This document shows, in pieces, positions 57,561 through 64,000 of a stretch of DNA of 64,000 nucleotides. The DNA lies in assembly GCF_030286045.1 (NCBI RefSeq), contig NZ_CP127390.1, positions 496,001 to 560,000 on the forward strand. Reading direction: 5' to 3'. The stretch comes from Propionimicrobium sp. PCR01-08-3. GTDB taxonomy: Bacteria; Actinomycetota; Actinomycetes; Propionibacteriales; Propionibacteriaceae. Numbering within the stretch: the stretch's first letter is position 1; the number at the start of each line of letters is the position of its first letter. The position numbers and the translations under genes are program-made. The notes beneath the pieces were generated by a model. That model searched no databases. It saw only the letters and a list, made by a program, of their open reading frames with translations, and had not been told where the DNA came from.

Positions 57561-58664
57561 ATGTCGCAGGCGATGCCTCAACAGTTGGCGCAACCGGTAT
57601 TGGTCACGCCTGCCAAGGCAGCCATCTTCTTGACGCTCACTGTGCGGCAGGGCTGCGAGCAGGCCGCGCGGGAGGCCTTGGCCGATGTTCCGGGGCTACG
57701 GCGATCGGTCGGCTTCCGCATTCCCGAGGCCGGCCTGACCTGCGTGGTGGGTATCGGATCGAGGTTCTGGGATCGCGCCTATACCGATTTGCCCCGGCCT
57801 GCCGGTCTGCACCCGTTCATCCCGCTGAGCGGATCGGTGCATACTGCGGTATCGACCCCGGGCGACCTCTTCTTTCATATCCGGGCCACCAGACAGGATT
57901 TCTGTTTCGAGCTCGCCCGGCAACTGCTCATCGGGCTGGACGGTCTGGTCGACGTGGCCGACGAGGTGCACGGCTTCCGCTACTTCGACGAACGCGATCT
58001 GCTCGGGTTCGTGGACGGTACCGAAAATCCGGAGCCTCCCCTTGATGACGTCACCGCCGCGCTGGTCGCCGACGACGCCGTCTATAACGGGGCCAGCTAC
58101 CTGATCGTCCAGAAGTACTTGCACGACATGACCGCGTGGGAAGCGCTGCCGGTCGAGGAGCAAGAAAGGGTCATCGGGCGCACCAAGCTCAGCGACATCG
58201 AATTGGACGACGACGTCAAGCCTTCCAACAGCCACGTGGCATTGAACACGGTCACCGGGCCGGACGGCGACGAGCAGCAGATCGTCCGCGACAATTTGCC
58301 GTTCGGCCACTTCGGCGACGCCGAATTCGGTACCTATTTCATCGGCTACGCCGCCGACGTGAGCGTCACCGAGCAGATGCTGACCAACATGTTCATCGGC
58401 GATCCGCCCGGAAACTATGACCGCATCCTTGATTTTTCGACGGCAGTGACGGGTTGCCTGTTCTTCGTGCCGCCTGCGGCATTCTTGGAAGATCCGGAAG
58501 ATTTTGCGATCGCGGACGCCCCGGTGCGTTCTGTCGAGACAGCAGCCGTCGTCGGCGCCGCGGACGCAGCGGCAGCCGGGATCACCGACCACACAGATAC
58601 CGCACCTAGCTCACCCGCAGATGGCTCGTTGGGTATCGGCAGTTTGAAAGGGAGTCACCACTAA
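57561..58664 (+). CDS. DyP-type peroxidase with encapsulin-targeting tail
   Basis: This 367-residue heme peroxidase has the family GXXDG motif (G149-F-V-D152-G153), with Asp152 the catalytic acid, and proximal His225 in SNSHVALN. A flexible Ala/Pro/Asp-rich linker (about 325-353) leads to DGSLGIGSLKGSHH, which matches the cargo-loading peptide that tethers DyP inside encapsulins. The shell gene follows, overlapping by one base (TAATG). The pair should form a peroxidase nanocompartment against oxidative stress. AGGAGGA precedes ATG 57561. Confidence 0.95.
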   Translation: MSQAMPQQLAQPVLVTPAKAAIFLTLTVRQGCEQAAREALADVPGLRRSVGFRIPEAGLTCVVGIGSRFWDRAYTDLPRPAGLHPFIPLSGSVHTAVSTPGDLFFHIRATRQDFCFELARQLLIGLDGLVDVADEVHGFRYFDERDLLGFVDGTENPEPPLDDVTAALVADDAVYNGASYLIVQKYLHDMTAWEALPVEEQERVIGRTKLSDIELDDDVKPSNSHVALNTVTGPDGDEQQIVRDNLPFGHFGDAEFGTYFIGYAADVSVTEQMLTNMFIGDPPGNYDRILDFSTAVTGCLFFVPPAAFLEDPEDFAIADAPVRSVETAAVVGAADAAAAGITDHTDTAPSSPADGSLGIGSLKGSHH

Positions 58665-59473
58665 TGAACAACCTGCATCGTGAACTCGCCCCGATCTCCG
58701 AGGCGGCCTGGGCGCAGATCGAAGAAGAAGCACGCCGCACCTACACGCGCTGGATCGCCGGGCGTCGGGTCGTCGATGTCACAGGGCCCGATGGCGAAGA
58801 ACTGTCGGCGGTCGGCACCGGCCATCTGCGTCCGCTCGACGAGGCCGAGGACGGCGTCATCACCCGGCAGCGTGAGGTGAGACAGGTGATCGAACTCCGG
58901 GTTCCGTTCACCGTGACCCGTGCCGCGGTGGACGATGTGGTGCGCGGCGCGCAGGATTCCGATTGGCAGCCTGTGAAGGATGCGGTGCAGCAGATCGCCT
59001 TGGCAGAAGACCGGGCCGTCTTCCACGGACTTGCGTCCGCGGCGATCGAGGGAATCGCGCAGACCAGCAGCAATGATCCGATCGTGGTGCCCGAGGACGT
59101 TCGCGATGTGCCCGAAGCGGTGGCTCATGCGGTGAGCGAGTTGCGGCTGGCCGGTGTGGACGGTCCCTACACGCTGCTGCTTTCGGCTGATCTGTACACC
59201 AAGGTCTCGGAGACGACCGACCAGGGCTATCCGGTCTCGGAGCATCTGGCCAGGGTGCTCGATGGCGAGGTCATGTGGGCGCCCGCCCTGAAATGCGGAG
59301 GGGTGCTACTCACCACCCGCGGCGGTGACTACGAGCTACACCTGGGTCAGGACCTGTCGATCGGCTACTGGTCGCATGACGCGAACGGCATCGAGCTGTA
59401 CCTGCAGGAGTCGTTCACCTTCTTGAGCTACACGGCCGAGGCGAGCGTCGTGCTGAGTTCGGTCGCCAAGTAG
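58664..59473 (+). CDS. Encapsulin shell protein (family 1, linocin M18-like)
   Basis: This 269-residue HK97-fold protein self-assembles into an icosahedral shell that encloses the DyP peroxidase. It starts NNLHRELAPISEAAWAQIEEEA (cut), the classic encapsulin N-terminus that receives the cargo peptide, and has RPLDEAEDGV, the E-loop region, and a C-terminal SFTFLSYTAEASVV. Length is normal for the 60-mer class. Its stop codon TAG is the first part of the TAGCGT box of the next gene. Confidence 0.96.
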   Translation: MNNLHRELAPISEAAWAQIEEEARRTYTRWIAGRRVVDVTGPDGEELSAVGTGHLRPLDEAEDGVITRQREVRQVIELRVPFTVTRAAVDDVVRGAQDSDWQPVKDAVQQIALAEDRAVFHGLASAAIEGIAQTSSNDPIVVPEDVRDVPEAVAHAVSELRLAGVDGPYTLLLSADLYTKVSETTDQGYPVSEHLARVLDGEVMWAPALKCGGVLLTTRGGDYELHLGQDLSIGYWSHDANGIELYLQESFTFLSYTAEASVVLSSVAK

Positions 59474-59483
59474 CGTTTCGCAC

Positions 59484-60422
59484 GTGATCATTGCAGCGGC
59501 GGACGGGTCGTCCTTGTCGAATCCCGGCCCCTCGGGTTGGGCCTGGTATGTCGATGACGATTGCTGGCATGCCGGTGGTTGGCCGAAAGGCACCAACAAC
59601 AAGGGTGAACTGTTCGCCGTGCTCGACCTGCTGCGCTCGACCCAGCATCTGCCGGACGAGCCACTCAAGATTCTCTGCGACAGCCAGTACGTGATCAACG
59701 CGGTCACCAGATGGATGCCTGGCTGGAAGCGCAAAGGCTGGAAGAAGGCGGACGGTAAGGCCGTCCTCAACCAGGACCTGCTGAAGCAACTGGACGAAGC
59801 ACTGGCCGGACGCGATGTCAGCTTCGAATGGGTCAAAGGGCACGCCGGACATGCCATGAACGAGGCCGCTGACGGCAGGGCCCGCGCGGCGGCTACCGCC
59901 TATCGCGATGGCACCAAAGTCGATCATGGGCCCGGGTTCGCGGGTTCGGAACCGGCCGACGAGTCCGTTCTCGAAGAGGTGGCGGCTACACCCGACGTCG
60001 CTGTCGTCCGCCGCGAAGTGGCCGAGAAGAGAGCAACAGCCGAGCCGGGATTGGACGCCCAGCCGATGCTCGGGCTCGAATTCGATCCCGACATCGACCA
60101 GGTCACAGGCTTCGAGAAAGAACTGCTGACCGACAAGGTGCGTAGCAACCCGGAGCGGGTGCGGCAGTTATTGCATCCGAAGTTCAGCGAATTCGGGGCG
60201 TCCGGGCGCATCTGGACGCGCAATCGCCTGCTCGCCGAAATCGGCCCCATGCCGGTGCGCGTCAGCTTTGAGCCCATCGGTTCGGAGCGGCTGGCCGAAG
60301 ATGTCATCTTGTTGAGGTGGCGTGCAGTCGGGGCACACAGCACCTGGCTGCGCAGCTCGATCTGGCAGCGCCTGGACGGCCGCTGGCGGCTGCTCTTCTC
60401 CCAGGGCACCCAAGTTCCGTGA
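59484..60422 (+). CDS. rnhA: Ribonuclease HI fused to an NTF2-like (DUF4440) domain
   Basis: This 312-residue protein has an RNase HI domain (1-140) with its acidic residues in AADGSS, KGELFAVLDLL and CDSQYVI, plus the catalytic loop HAGHAMNEAADGRA, so it should cut RNA in RNA-DNA hybrids. After a polar linker of about 60 residues, a C-terminal domain (about 205-312; FEKELLTDKVRSNPERVRQL, cut, and WQRLDGRWRLLFSQGT) matches the DUF4440/SnoaL-like fold. GTG 59484 lies 7 nt after TAGCGT (59471-59476), a leaderless start that uses the encapsulin stop codon. Confidence 0.87.
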   Translation: MIIAAADGSSLSNPGPSGWAWYVDDDCWHAGGWPKGTNNKGELFAVLDLLRSTQHLPDEPLKILCDSQYVINAVTRWMPGWKRKGWKKADGKAVLNQDLLKQLDEALAGRDVSFEWVKGHAGHAMNEAADGRARAAATAYRDGTKVDHGPGFAGSEPADESVLEEVAATPDVAVVRREVAEKRATAEPGLDAQPMLGLEFDPDIDQVTGFEKELLTDKVRSNPERVRQLLHPKFSEFGASGRIWTRNRLLAEIGPMPVRVSFEPIGSERLAEDVILLRWRAVGAHSTWLRSSIWQRLDGRWRLLFSQGTQVP

Positions 60423-60555
60423 TCTTCTGGCCGGCCAGAGAATTAGCGCTGTCTCGGCGGTGATATGTATTCCGTCCCAAACGGGAAAATAAAGTTGCTG
60501 GTGAACGACGCGGGAAACAGAAGATCCATCGATGCATTGCGTCAACGCCAGGCGC

Positions 60556-61731
60556 TCAGCGCGGGTCGGTGGCGCGCCGGATCCAATCGCCCATGCCGGG
60601 GGTGATGAAACGCAATCCACCCGCTGCGTCGCGGTAGATGGTGCCCTTCTTGATCAGCCGATCACGCAGATACGAGACGGCAGACGCGCGTTTGTGAAGT
60701 TTGCGCGCGACGTCTCCGCCGGTGGGCAGAGTAATGGAGTCTTCAACATCGGCAAGTGCGGCGAGATACTCGCGTTCCTTCGGGCTGGCGTCGTCCCATC
60801 TGCTCTGGAAGAGCTGTGCGAGGTCGGCAACGATTCGCGGTGTTGCCTTCTTCGCGTGGGCGATGGTGATCGTCGGCGAGCCGTGCGAGGCGCGCCAAGC
60901 GAAGTGCCCGGCTACCTGGATGGCGTAGGGATATCCTCCGGAAAGCTCCAGCAGCGCATCAACGCAGGCCTCGCTCATCGGACGCCCGGATTGGGCGGCC
61001 GGGCCACTCAACGCTTCACGGGCATCCACCGTGGGCAGGGTCTCCAGGGCGTGCCATTCGGCTCGTTCCAAATATGTGGGGAGCGTGCGGCCGCGATTGC
61101 CGCGTAGCGAGGGCAGCGTCGCGATCACCATCACCAGCGGCCATCCTTCGGGGACGTTTTCTTGCAGCACTCCGCCCAGCTCGAGAATCTCGGCCGCGGA
61201 CGAGTTCTGCAGTTCGTCCAGAGTGAGCAGCAATCCGCTGTCCCGTTTCACCGCGGCGGCCATGGTCGTGCGGAATTGTTGCCCGAGGGTTGAGTCGACG
61301 TGTTCTGCCTCCCACTCGATCTCCACTCCGCCGCCGATCCCGATTACCTGGGCTTCAACCTTCGTGGAGGTGATCTTTGAGTGAGTCTTGGTGCGGCCTT
61401 TGGGGGCTTCACCGTGGAAGAGCTTCTCGGCGACCTGAAGCTTTGCGATCAGCTCAGGCAGCATCTGAGCACCCTTGGCCTCGACATGCACGGTGGGCCA
61501 GGAGAATCGGGTGGCGGCTGCCTGGGCAATTTCACCGAGCGTCACGGTCTTGCCGACGCCGCGCGGTCCGACCAGCACGATCGGACGAGGGGTCCTGCCG
61601 TCGAAGGCGGCGACCTCGAGTGCTTCGCCTGCGGCGTCCAAGATATCGTCGCGTCCGGCAAAGACCAGGGGCGCCTGATTGAAGCCCGGACGATAGGGAT
61701 TCGGTTGTCGCGAAGGTGTCTGTTCCGACAT
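60556..61731 (-). CDS. AAA ATPase with C-terminal winged-helix-like region
   Basis: This 391-residue protein has Walker A GPRGVGKT (55-62), Walker B LLLTLDE (167-173) and a sensor-like ATLPSLRGN. The ORC/CDC6- and STAND-like layout is followed by a helical lid (SGGYPYAIQVAGH) and a small C-terminal winged-helix-like region (residues about 315-385). It is cytoplasmic; partner and process are unknown. ATG 61731 lies 7 nt from TAGACT on this strand (61739-61744), a leaderless start, with an inverted repeat just behind it. Confidence 0.78.
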   Translation of the reverse strand: MSEQTPSRQPNPYRPGFNQAPLVFAGRDDILDAAGEALEVAAFDGRTPRPIVLVGPRGVGKTVTLGEIAQAAATRFSWPTVHVEAKGAQMLPELIAKLQVAEKLFHGEAPKGRTKTHSKITSTKVEAQVIGIGGGVEIEWEAEHVDSTLGQQFRTTMAAAVKRDSGLLLTLDELQNSSAAEILELGGVLQENVPEGWPLVMVIATLPSLRGNRGRTLPTYLERAEWHALETLPTVDAREALSGPAAQSGRPMSEACVDALLELSGGYPYAIQVAGHFAWRASHGSPTITIAHAKKATPRIVADLAQLFQSRWDDASPKEREYLAALADVEDSITLPTGGDVARKLHKRASAVSYLRDRLIKKGTIYRDAAGGLRFITPGMGDWIRRATDPR

Positions 61732-61749
61732 GCAGCAGAGTCTAGTGGT

Positions 61750-61772
61750 TATAGCGCCGAATGGCCGCTATA
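61750..61772. promoter_or_regulatory. TATAGCG-N9-CGCTATA inverted repeat upstream of the AAA ATPase gene
   Basis: A perfect 7-bp inverted repeat with 9-nt spacer lies just upstream of the TAGACT box. A third TATAGC follows at 61779-61784. The position between -10 and -35 suggests an operator for repression. Confidence 0.5.
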
Positions 61773-61832
61773 GCACGATATAGCAGGTAGGAATGTCCGT
61801 CCGGTATTTCTGGCGGCGATGAATCCAGTTCT

Positions 61833-61891
61833 CGCGCCCGAAATCGAGAGCCGCGCCCGAGATCTCGAGCGCGGGAGCAGATTTCGGGCGC
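61833..61891. repeat. 59-bp hairpin repeat, copy 2
   Basis: Same length and outer stem as the copy at 28576-28634: GCGCCCGAAATC (61834-61845) with GATTTCGGGCGC (61880-61891). The apex differs in sequence, with palindrome CGAGATCTCG instead of CAGGTATATCTG, but remains self-complementary. It sits between two minus-strand genes, like copy 1. Confidence 0.7.
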
Positions 61892-61925
61892 GGCTGCGAA
61901 AGGGGCTCGACTGCCCTCGGCCTTC

Positions 61926-62972
61926 CTAGGCGTAGGTGGCGCATTCGCCGACCACGTCGATGTGACCGTTGCCCTCGATGAAGTCGATCTGGGCGGACGC
62001 AATGGTGCCGCGTCCGTGATCACCGAAGTAGAGGTTGCCTTTCATCTTGTCGTAATTGCCCATCAACCCGTCCGCGATCCAGGCATCCGCGACCTGCTGG
62101 GCAACAACCTCGTTGGCCTGGGTGATGTCCAGGAAATCCACGTTGTCGGTGGCGGTATCCAGGTCGCGCGTGGAGAACTGACCCTCCAGGCTCACCTGCG
62201 TGCCCTCGACTCCGGAACCGTTCGTGCAAGACGCTTCAGAGATCTCCAACGGAACTCCCCACAGTAGAGCGGGATCCGTGGCATTCAATGCGCTGGCCTG
62301 CAACGCGGCGAGATCCTCGCGGACCGCGGAGACGGGAACCGCCGGATCGACTGGCTCGATCGGCGAATAGGTCTCGGCTGGAGCGGGGGCCGCGGTGGGC
62401 GTGGCGATCTCGGTCGGATAGCCGGACGAATAGTCGGTGGCGGGGGAGTGATATCGGACGAAGGCCCAGGTCTGCCACAAGGTGACGGCGACCAGCCCGG
62501 CAACGATCGCTCGCCAGGCGAGCTTGCGTCCCGGCAGCGACAACTTGAGGTCTTGATTTCTGCGCCGCCAAGACAGCAATGTGGCGCAGATCCCCGTTGC
62601 GAGAGTCCAGACAATGATCGGCGGAGCAAGCGGAAATGACCAAGCCGACCAGTGGTATTTGGATTGCGTCAGGGCCTGGAATATCGCCAGGACCGCGCCG
62701 AAACCGCCGCAGGAAATGAGCACTTTGGTGAGGGGCGACCGCGCGTTCATGGTGGTCCCGGTGACGAGACCGATGAGCACTGTGATGGCAGCGACAACAG
62801 GCGTCCAGCCGGCGGCGAAGAGCCAGAAGATCTGGGCGGCGGACACGACATAGAGGTCCCCGAACCGTGCGGCGACGAACGCGGCGATGACAATCGCACC
62901 GACCAGAAACGCCGAAACTCCGACCCACAGCGCATGACCGATCACGCGCAGCAGCGGCGTCCGGATGTTCAC
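61926..62972 (-). CDS. Membrane protein with extracytoplasmic C-terminal domain, unknown function
   Basis: This 348-residue protein has five hydrophobic segments in the first 180 residues (about 11-35, 45-68, 80-102, 112-135 and 155-172), a Pro/Ala/Thr-rich linker (about 185-205) and a soluble C-terminal domain of about 130 residues with two Cys residues (in EASCTNG and GECATYA) that could form a disulfide outside the cell. I do not recognise a family. GTG 62972 is the chosen start. It is downstream of the AAA ATPase on the same strand's far side, without overlap. Confidence 0.65.
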   Translation of the reverse strand: MNIRTPLLRVIGHALWVGVSAFLVGAIVIAAFVAARFGDLYVVSAAQIFWLFAAGWTPVVAAITVLIGLVTGTTMNARSPLTKVLISCGGFGAVLAIFQALTQSKYHWSAWSFPLAPPIIVWTLATGICATLLSWRRRNQDLKLSLPGRKLAWRAIVAGLVAVTLWQTWAFVRYHSPATDYSSGYPTEIATPTAAPAPAETYSPIEPVDPAVPVSAVREDLAALQASALNATDPALLWGVPLEISEASCTNGSGVEGTQVSLEGQFSTRDLDTATDNVDFLDITQANEVVAQQVADAWIADGLMGNYDKMKGNLYFGDHGRGTIASAQIDFIEGNGHIDVVGECATYA

Positions 62973-63063
62973 AGGTCACCATTGTGGTACCCGGGGAACC
63001 GATCTGCATCGGCTCTCCGTCCCGAGGTCTGAGTCAGGTGGACCGACTTTGGGCGTACGCGAT

Positions 63064-63081
63064 GTAATACAATTGTGTTAC
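63064..63081. promoter_or_regulatory. Palindromic operator of the RelBE-type module
   Basis: GTAATACAATTGTGTTAC is an 18-bp palindrome with one mismatched pair. It covers the only plausible -10 box (TAATAC/TACAAT), 76 bp before the antitoxin. Autoregulation by an antitoxin dimer is the usual mode for such modules. Confidence 0.55.
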
Positions 63082-63156
63082 CGGGTCGTGGCCGAGAGAA
63101 ACCCCCCGTCGTCCTGGTTGGCAGAAAGACTGGCAGTGAATACAAGGGGTGAAACG

Positions 63157-63381
63157 ATGACGAACACTACAATCTCGCTTCGGTTGACGGCCGAGGAAAA
63201 AGCATTGATCTCTGAATGCGCGACGACATACGGCGTTTCAGTTTCAGAGTTCTTACGGGAATCTGTTTTGGAGCGGATCGAGGACGAGTTCGATCTACGG
63301 GTATGGGACGAAGCCAAGGCTGAGTTTGAATCCGACCCCACTACGCTGACCGCGGCCGAGATCGCGGCCAAATACCTATGA
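63157..63381 (+). CDS. RelB-family ribbon-helix-helix antitoxin
   Basis: This 74-residue protein begins NTTISLRLTAEEKALISECA, cut, a ribbon-helix-helix DNA-binding domain (residues 1-45) typical of RelB/DUF6290 antitoxins. A charged C-terminal tail would wrap the toxin. ATG 63157 was chosen because AAGGGGTGAAAC lies just upstream. It overlaps the toxin ATG by 4 nt, the usual arrangement that keeps antitoxin in excess. Confidence 0.87.
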   Translation: MTNTTISLRLTAEEKALISECATTYGVSVSEFLRESVLERIEDEFDLRVWDEAKAEFESDPTTLTAAEIAAKYL

Positions 63382-63647
63382 TGTGGCGGCTGCTCTATTC
63401 GCGCCGCGCCGACAGACAACTAGCAAAGCTTGATCCGGGTGTGCGGAGAGTGATCGTTGCATGGCTGGCGAAGAACATTGACGGGTGCAGCGATCCCCGG
63501 GCTCATGGCAAGGGACTGACGGCTGACTTGTCCGGTAAATGGAGATACCGGATTGGCGACTATCGGGTGCTGTGCGAGATCCGCGACCACGACCTGGTGA
63601 TTCTGGCTCTTGAGGTCGGCCACCATAGCAGGATCTACCGGCCGTGA
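63378..63647 (+). CDS. RelE/ParE-family toxin
   Basis: This 89-residue protein has the RelE fold strings LLYSRRADRQLAKLD, LSGKWRYRIGDYRVLCEI and LEVGHHSRIY, with the basic and aromatic residues used by ribosome-dependent mRNA interferases. It should cleave mRNA in the ribosomal A site and stall growth unless bound by the antitoxin just upstream. The module appears complete and intact. Confidence 0.9.
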   Translation: MMWRLLYSRRADRQLAKLDPGVRRVIVAWLAKNIDGCSDPRAHGKGLTADLSGKWRYRIGDYRVLCEIRDHDLVILALEVGHHSRIYRP

Positions 63648-63842
63648 TTGGGCGTAACCACCTATAGGTTGCTTACTGCCTTGAATACAGAGGCTCTGCT
63701 GCTTTCGGCAGTGCCGGTCTTCATTAACGAGAGATGCAACTGAGCAGCGCTGTATGCGTCGCTGTTCGTGATGACAAAGCGAATCGGTTCCCGGGATGAG
63801 CCGTGAACGGAACACTCTTGCCGAACCCCTAGAATCGGACCC

Positions 63843-64000
63843 ATGTGCGCTCACGTTCTTGCTACCGCTGCTTGGCCCTATGCGAATGGGCCGCGTCATA
63901 TCGGGCACGTCTCCGGCTTCGGAGTGCCCTCCGACGTCTTTGCACGGTTCATGCGAATGTCGGGCCACGAGGTGCTGCTGGTTTCGGGTTCGGACGAGCA
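63843..64000 (+). CDS. metG: Methionyl-tRNA synthetase, N-terminal part (partial)
   Basis: The first 52 codons are in the window. The frame reads [19 protein letters not shown], with the class I HIGH signature as HIGH in PRHIGHV, followed by [23 protein letters not shown], cut, the standard MetRS start. ATG 63843 lies 7 nt after TAGAAT (63830-63835), a leaderless start. The rest of the gene runs off the end. Confidence 0.93.
   Translation, partial: MCAHVLATAAWPYANGPRHIGHVSGFGVPSDVFARFMRMSGHEVLLVSGSDE

Noticed and set aside
60425-60438. Palindrome TCTGGCCGGCCAGA after the RNase HI gene
   Set aside because: It has no loop, so it cannot form a useful terminator, and short GC palindromes are frequent here.

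Overview
The window is high-GC chromosomal DNA from an actinomycete, most likely a member of the Propionibacteriaceae or a close relative. This rests on the gene order rplM-rpsI-glmM, coaA, glmS-acpS-nnrD, tsaE-tsaB-rimI-tsaD, groES-groEL, guaB-guaB3-guaA, which is the mycobacterial/propionibacterial arrangement; on the neighbourhood sucC-sucD-perM-purN-purH-folD; on MptB, GuaB3, DUF3017 and PspC-domain proteins; on HrcA/CIRCE control of groESL; and on a very large share of leaderless promoters (TANNNT placed 6-8 nt before ATG/GTG). I saw no tRNA, rRNA, CRISPR array, intact insertion sequence or phage gene.

Layout. 1-1020: 3' end of a membrane acyltransferase with an SGNH domain. 1.1-5.6 kb: rplM-rpsI, glmM, a single-domain voltage-gated cation channel, and coaA on the other strand. 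5.8-10.7 kb: an island with a SorC-type regulator, a class II aldolase, fructose-family PTS EIIA/EIIB/EIIC and a bicupin protein. It looks like a complete catabolic operon for an unidentified sugar, set between coaA and glmS. 10.9-23 kb: housekeeping run glmS, acpS, nnrD, a GT4 mannosyltransferase (minus), a decayed hydrolase, a GNAT-TsaE fusion, tsaB, rimI, tsaD, a Nudix gene, a methyltransferase, then groES-groEL behind two CIRCE operators. 23-31.4 kb: mptB, guaB, guaB3, chorismate mutase, cysE and cysK (minus), guaA.

31.5-35.9 kb: an envelope-stress cassette of three PspC-domain proteins, a LuxR-type response regulator and small membrane proteins. 36-45.7 kb: pcrA, sucCD, perM, purN-purH, folD and a DUF3017 protein. 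45.7-55.3 kb: an orphan Tat/lipoprotein solute-binding protein, mdh, gadB, purU, icd, a CNNM/CorC-type membrane protein and a TrpB2-type tryptophan synthase. 55.3-60.4 kb: two tandem BMP-family lipoproteins, then a DyP peroxidase carrying an encapsulin-targeting tail and its encapsulin shell, followed by an RNase HI fused to an NTF2-like domain. 60.5-64 kb: an AAA ATPase, a membrane protein, a RelBE-type toxin-antitoxin pair and the start of metG.

Functionally the region supplies cell-wall precursors (GlmM, GlmS), CoA and ACP activation, the t6A tRNA modification complex, purine synthesis and formyl-folate balance (GuaB/A, PurN/H/U, FolD), TCA steps (SucCD, Mdh, Icd) and stress compartments. 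The least explained items are the PTS/aldolase/bicupin operon, the channel with a calcium-channel-like filter (TLEGW), a 59-bp hairpin repeat present twice, two long AT-richer perfect hairpins after icd, and a BMP paralogue that has lost part of its ligand-binding fold.
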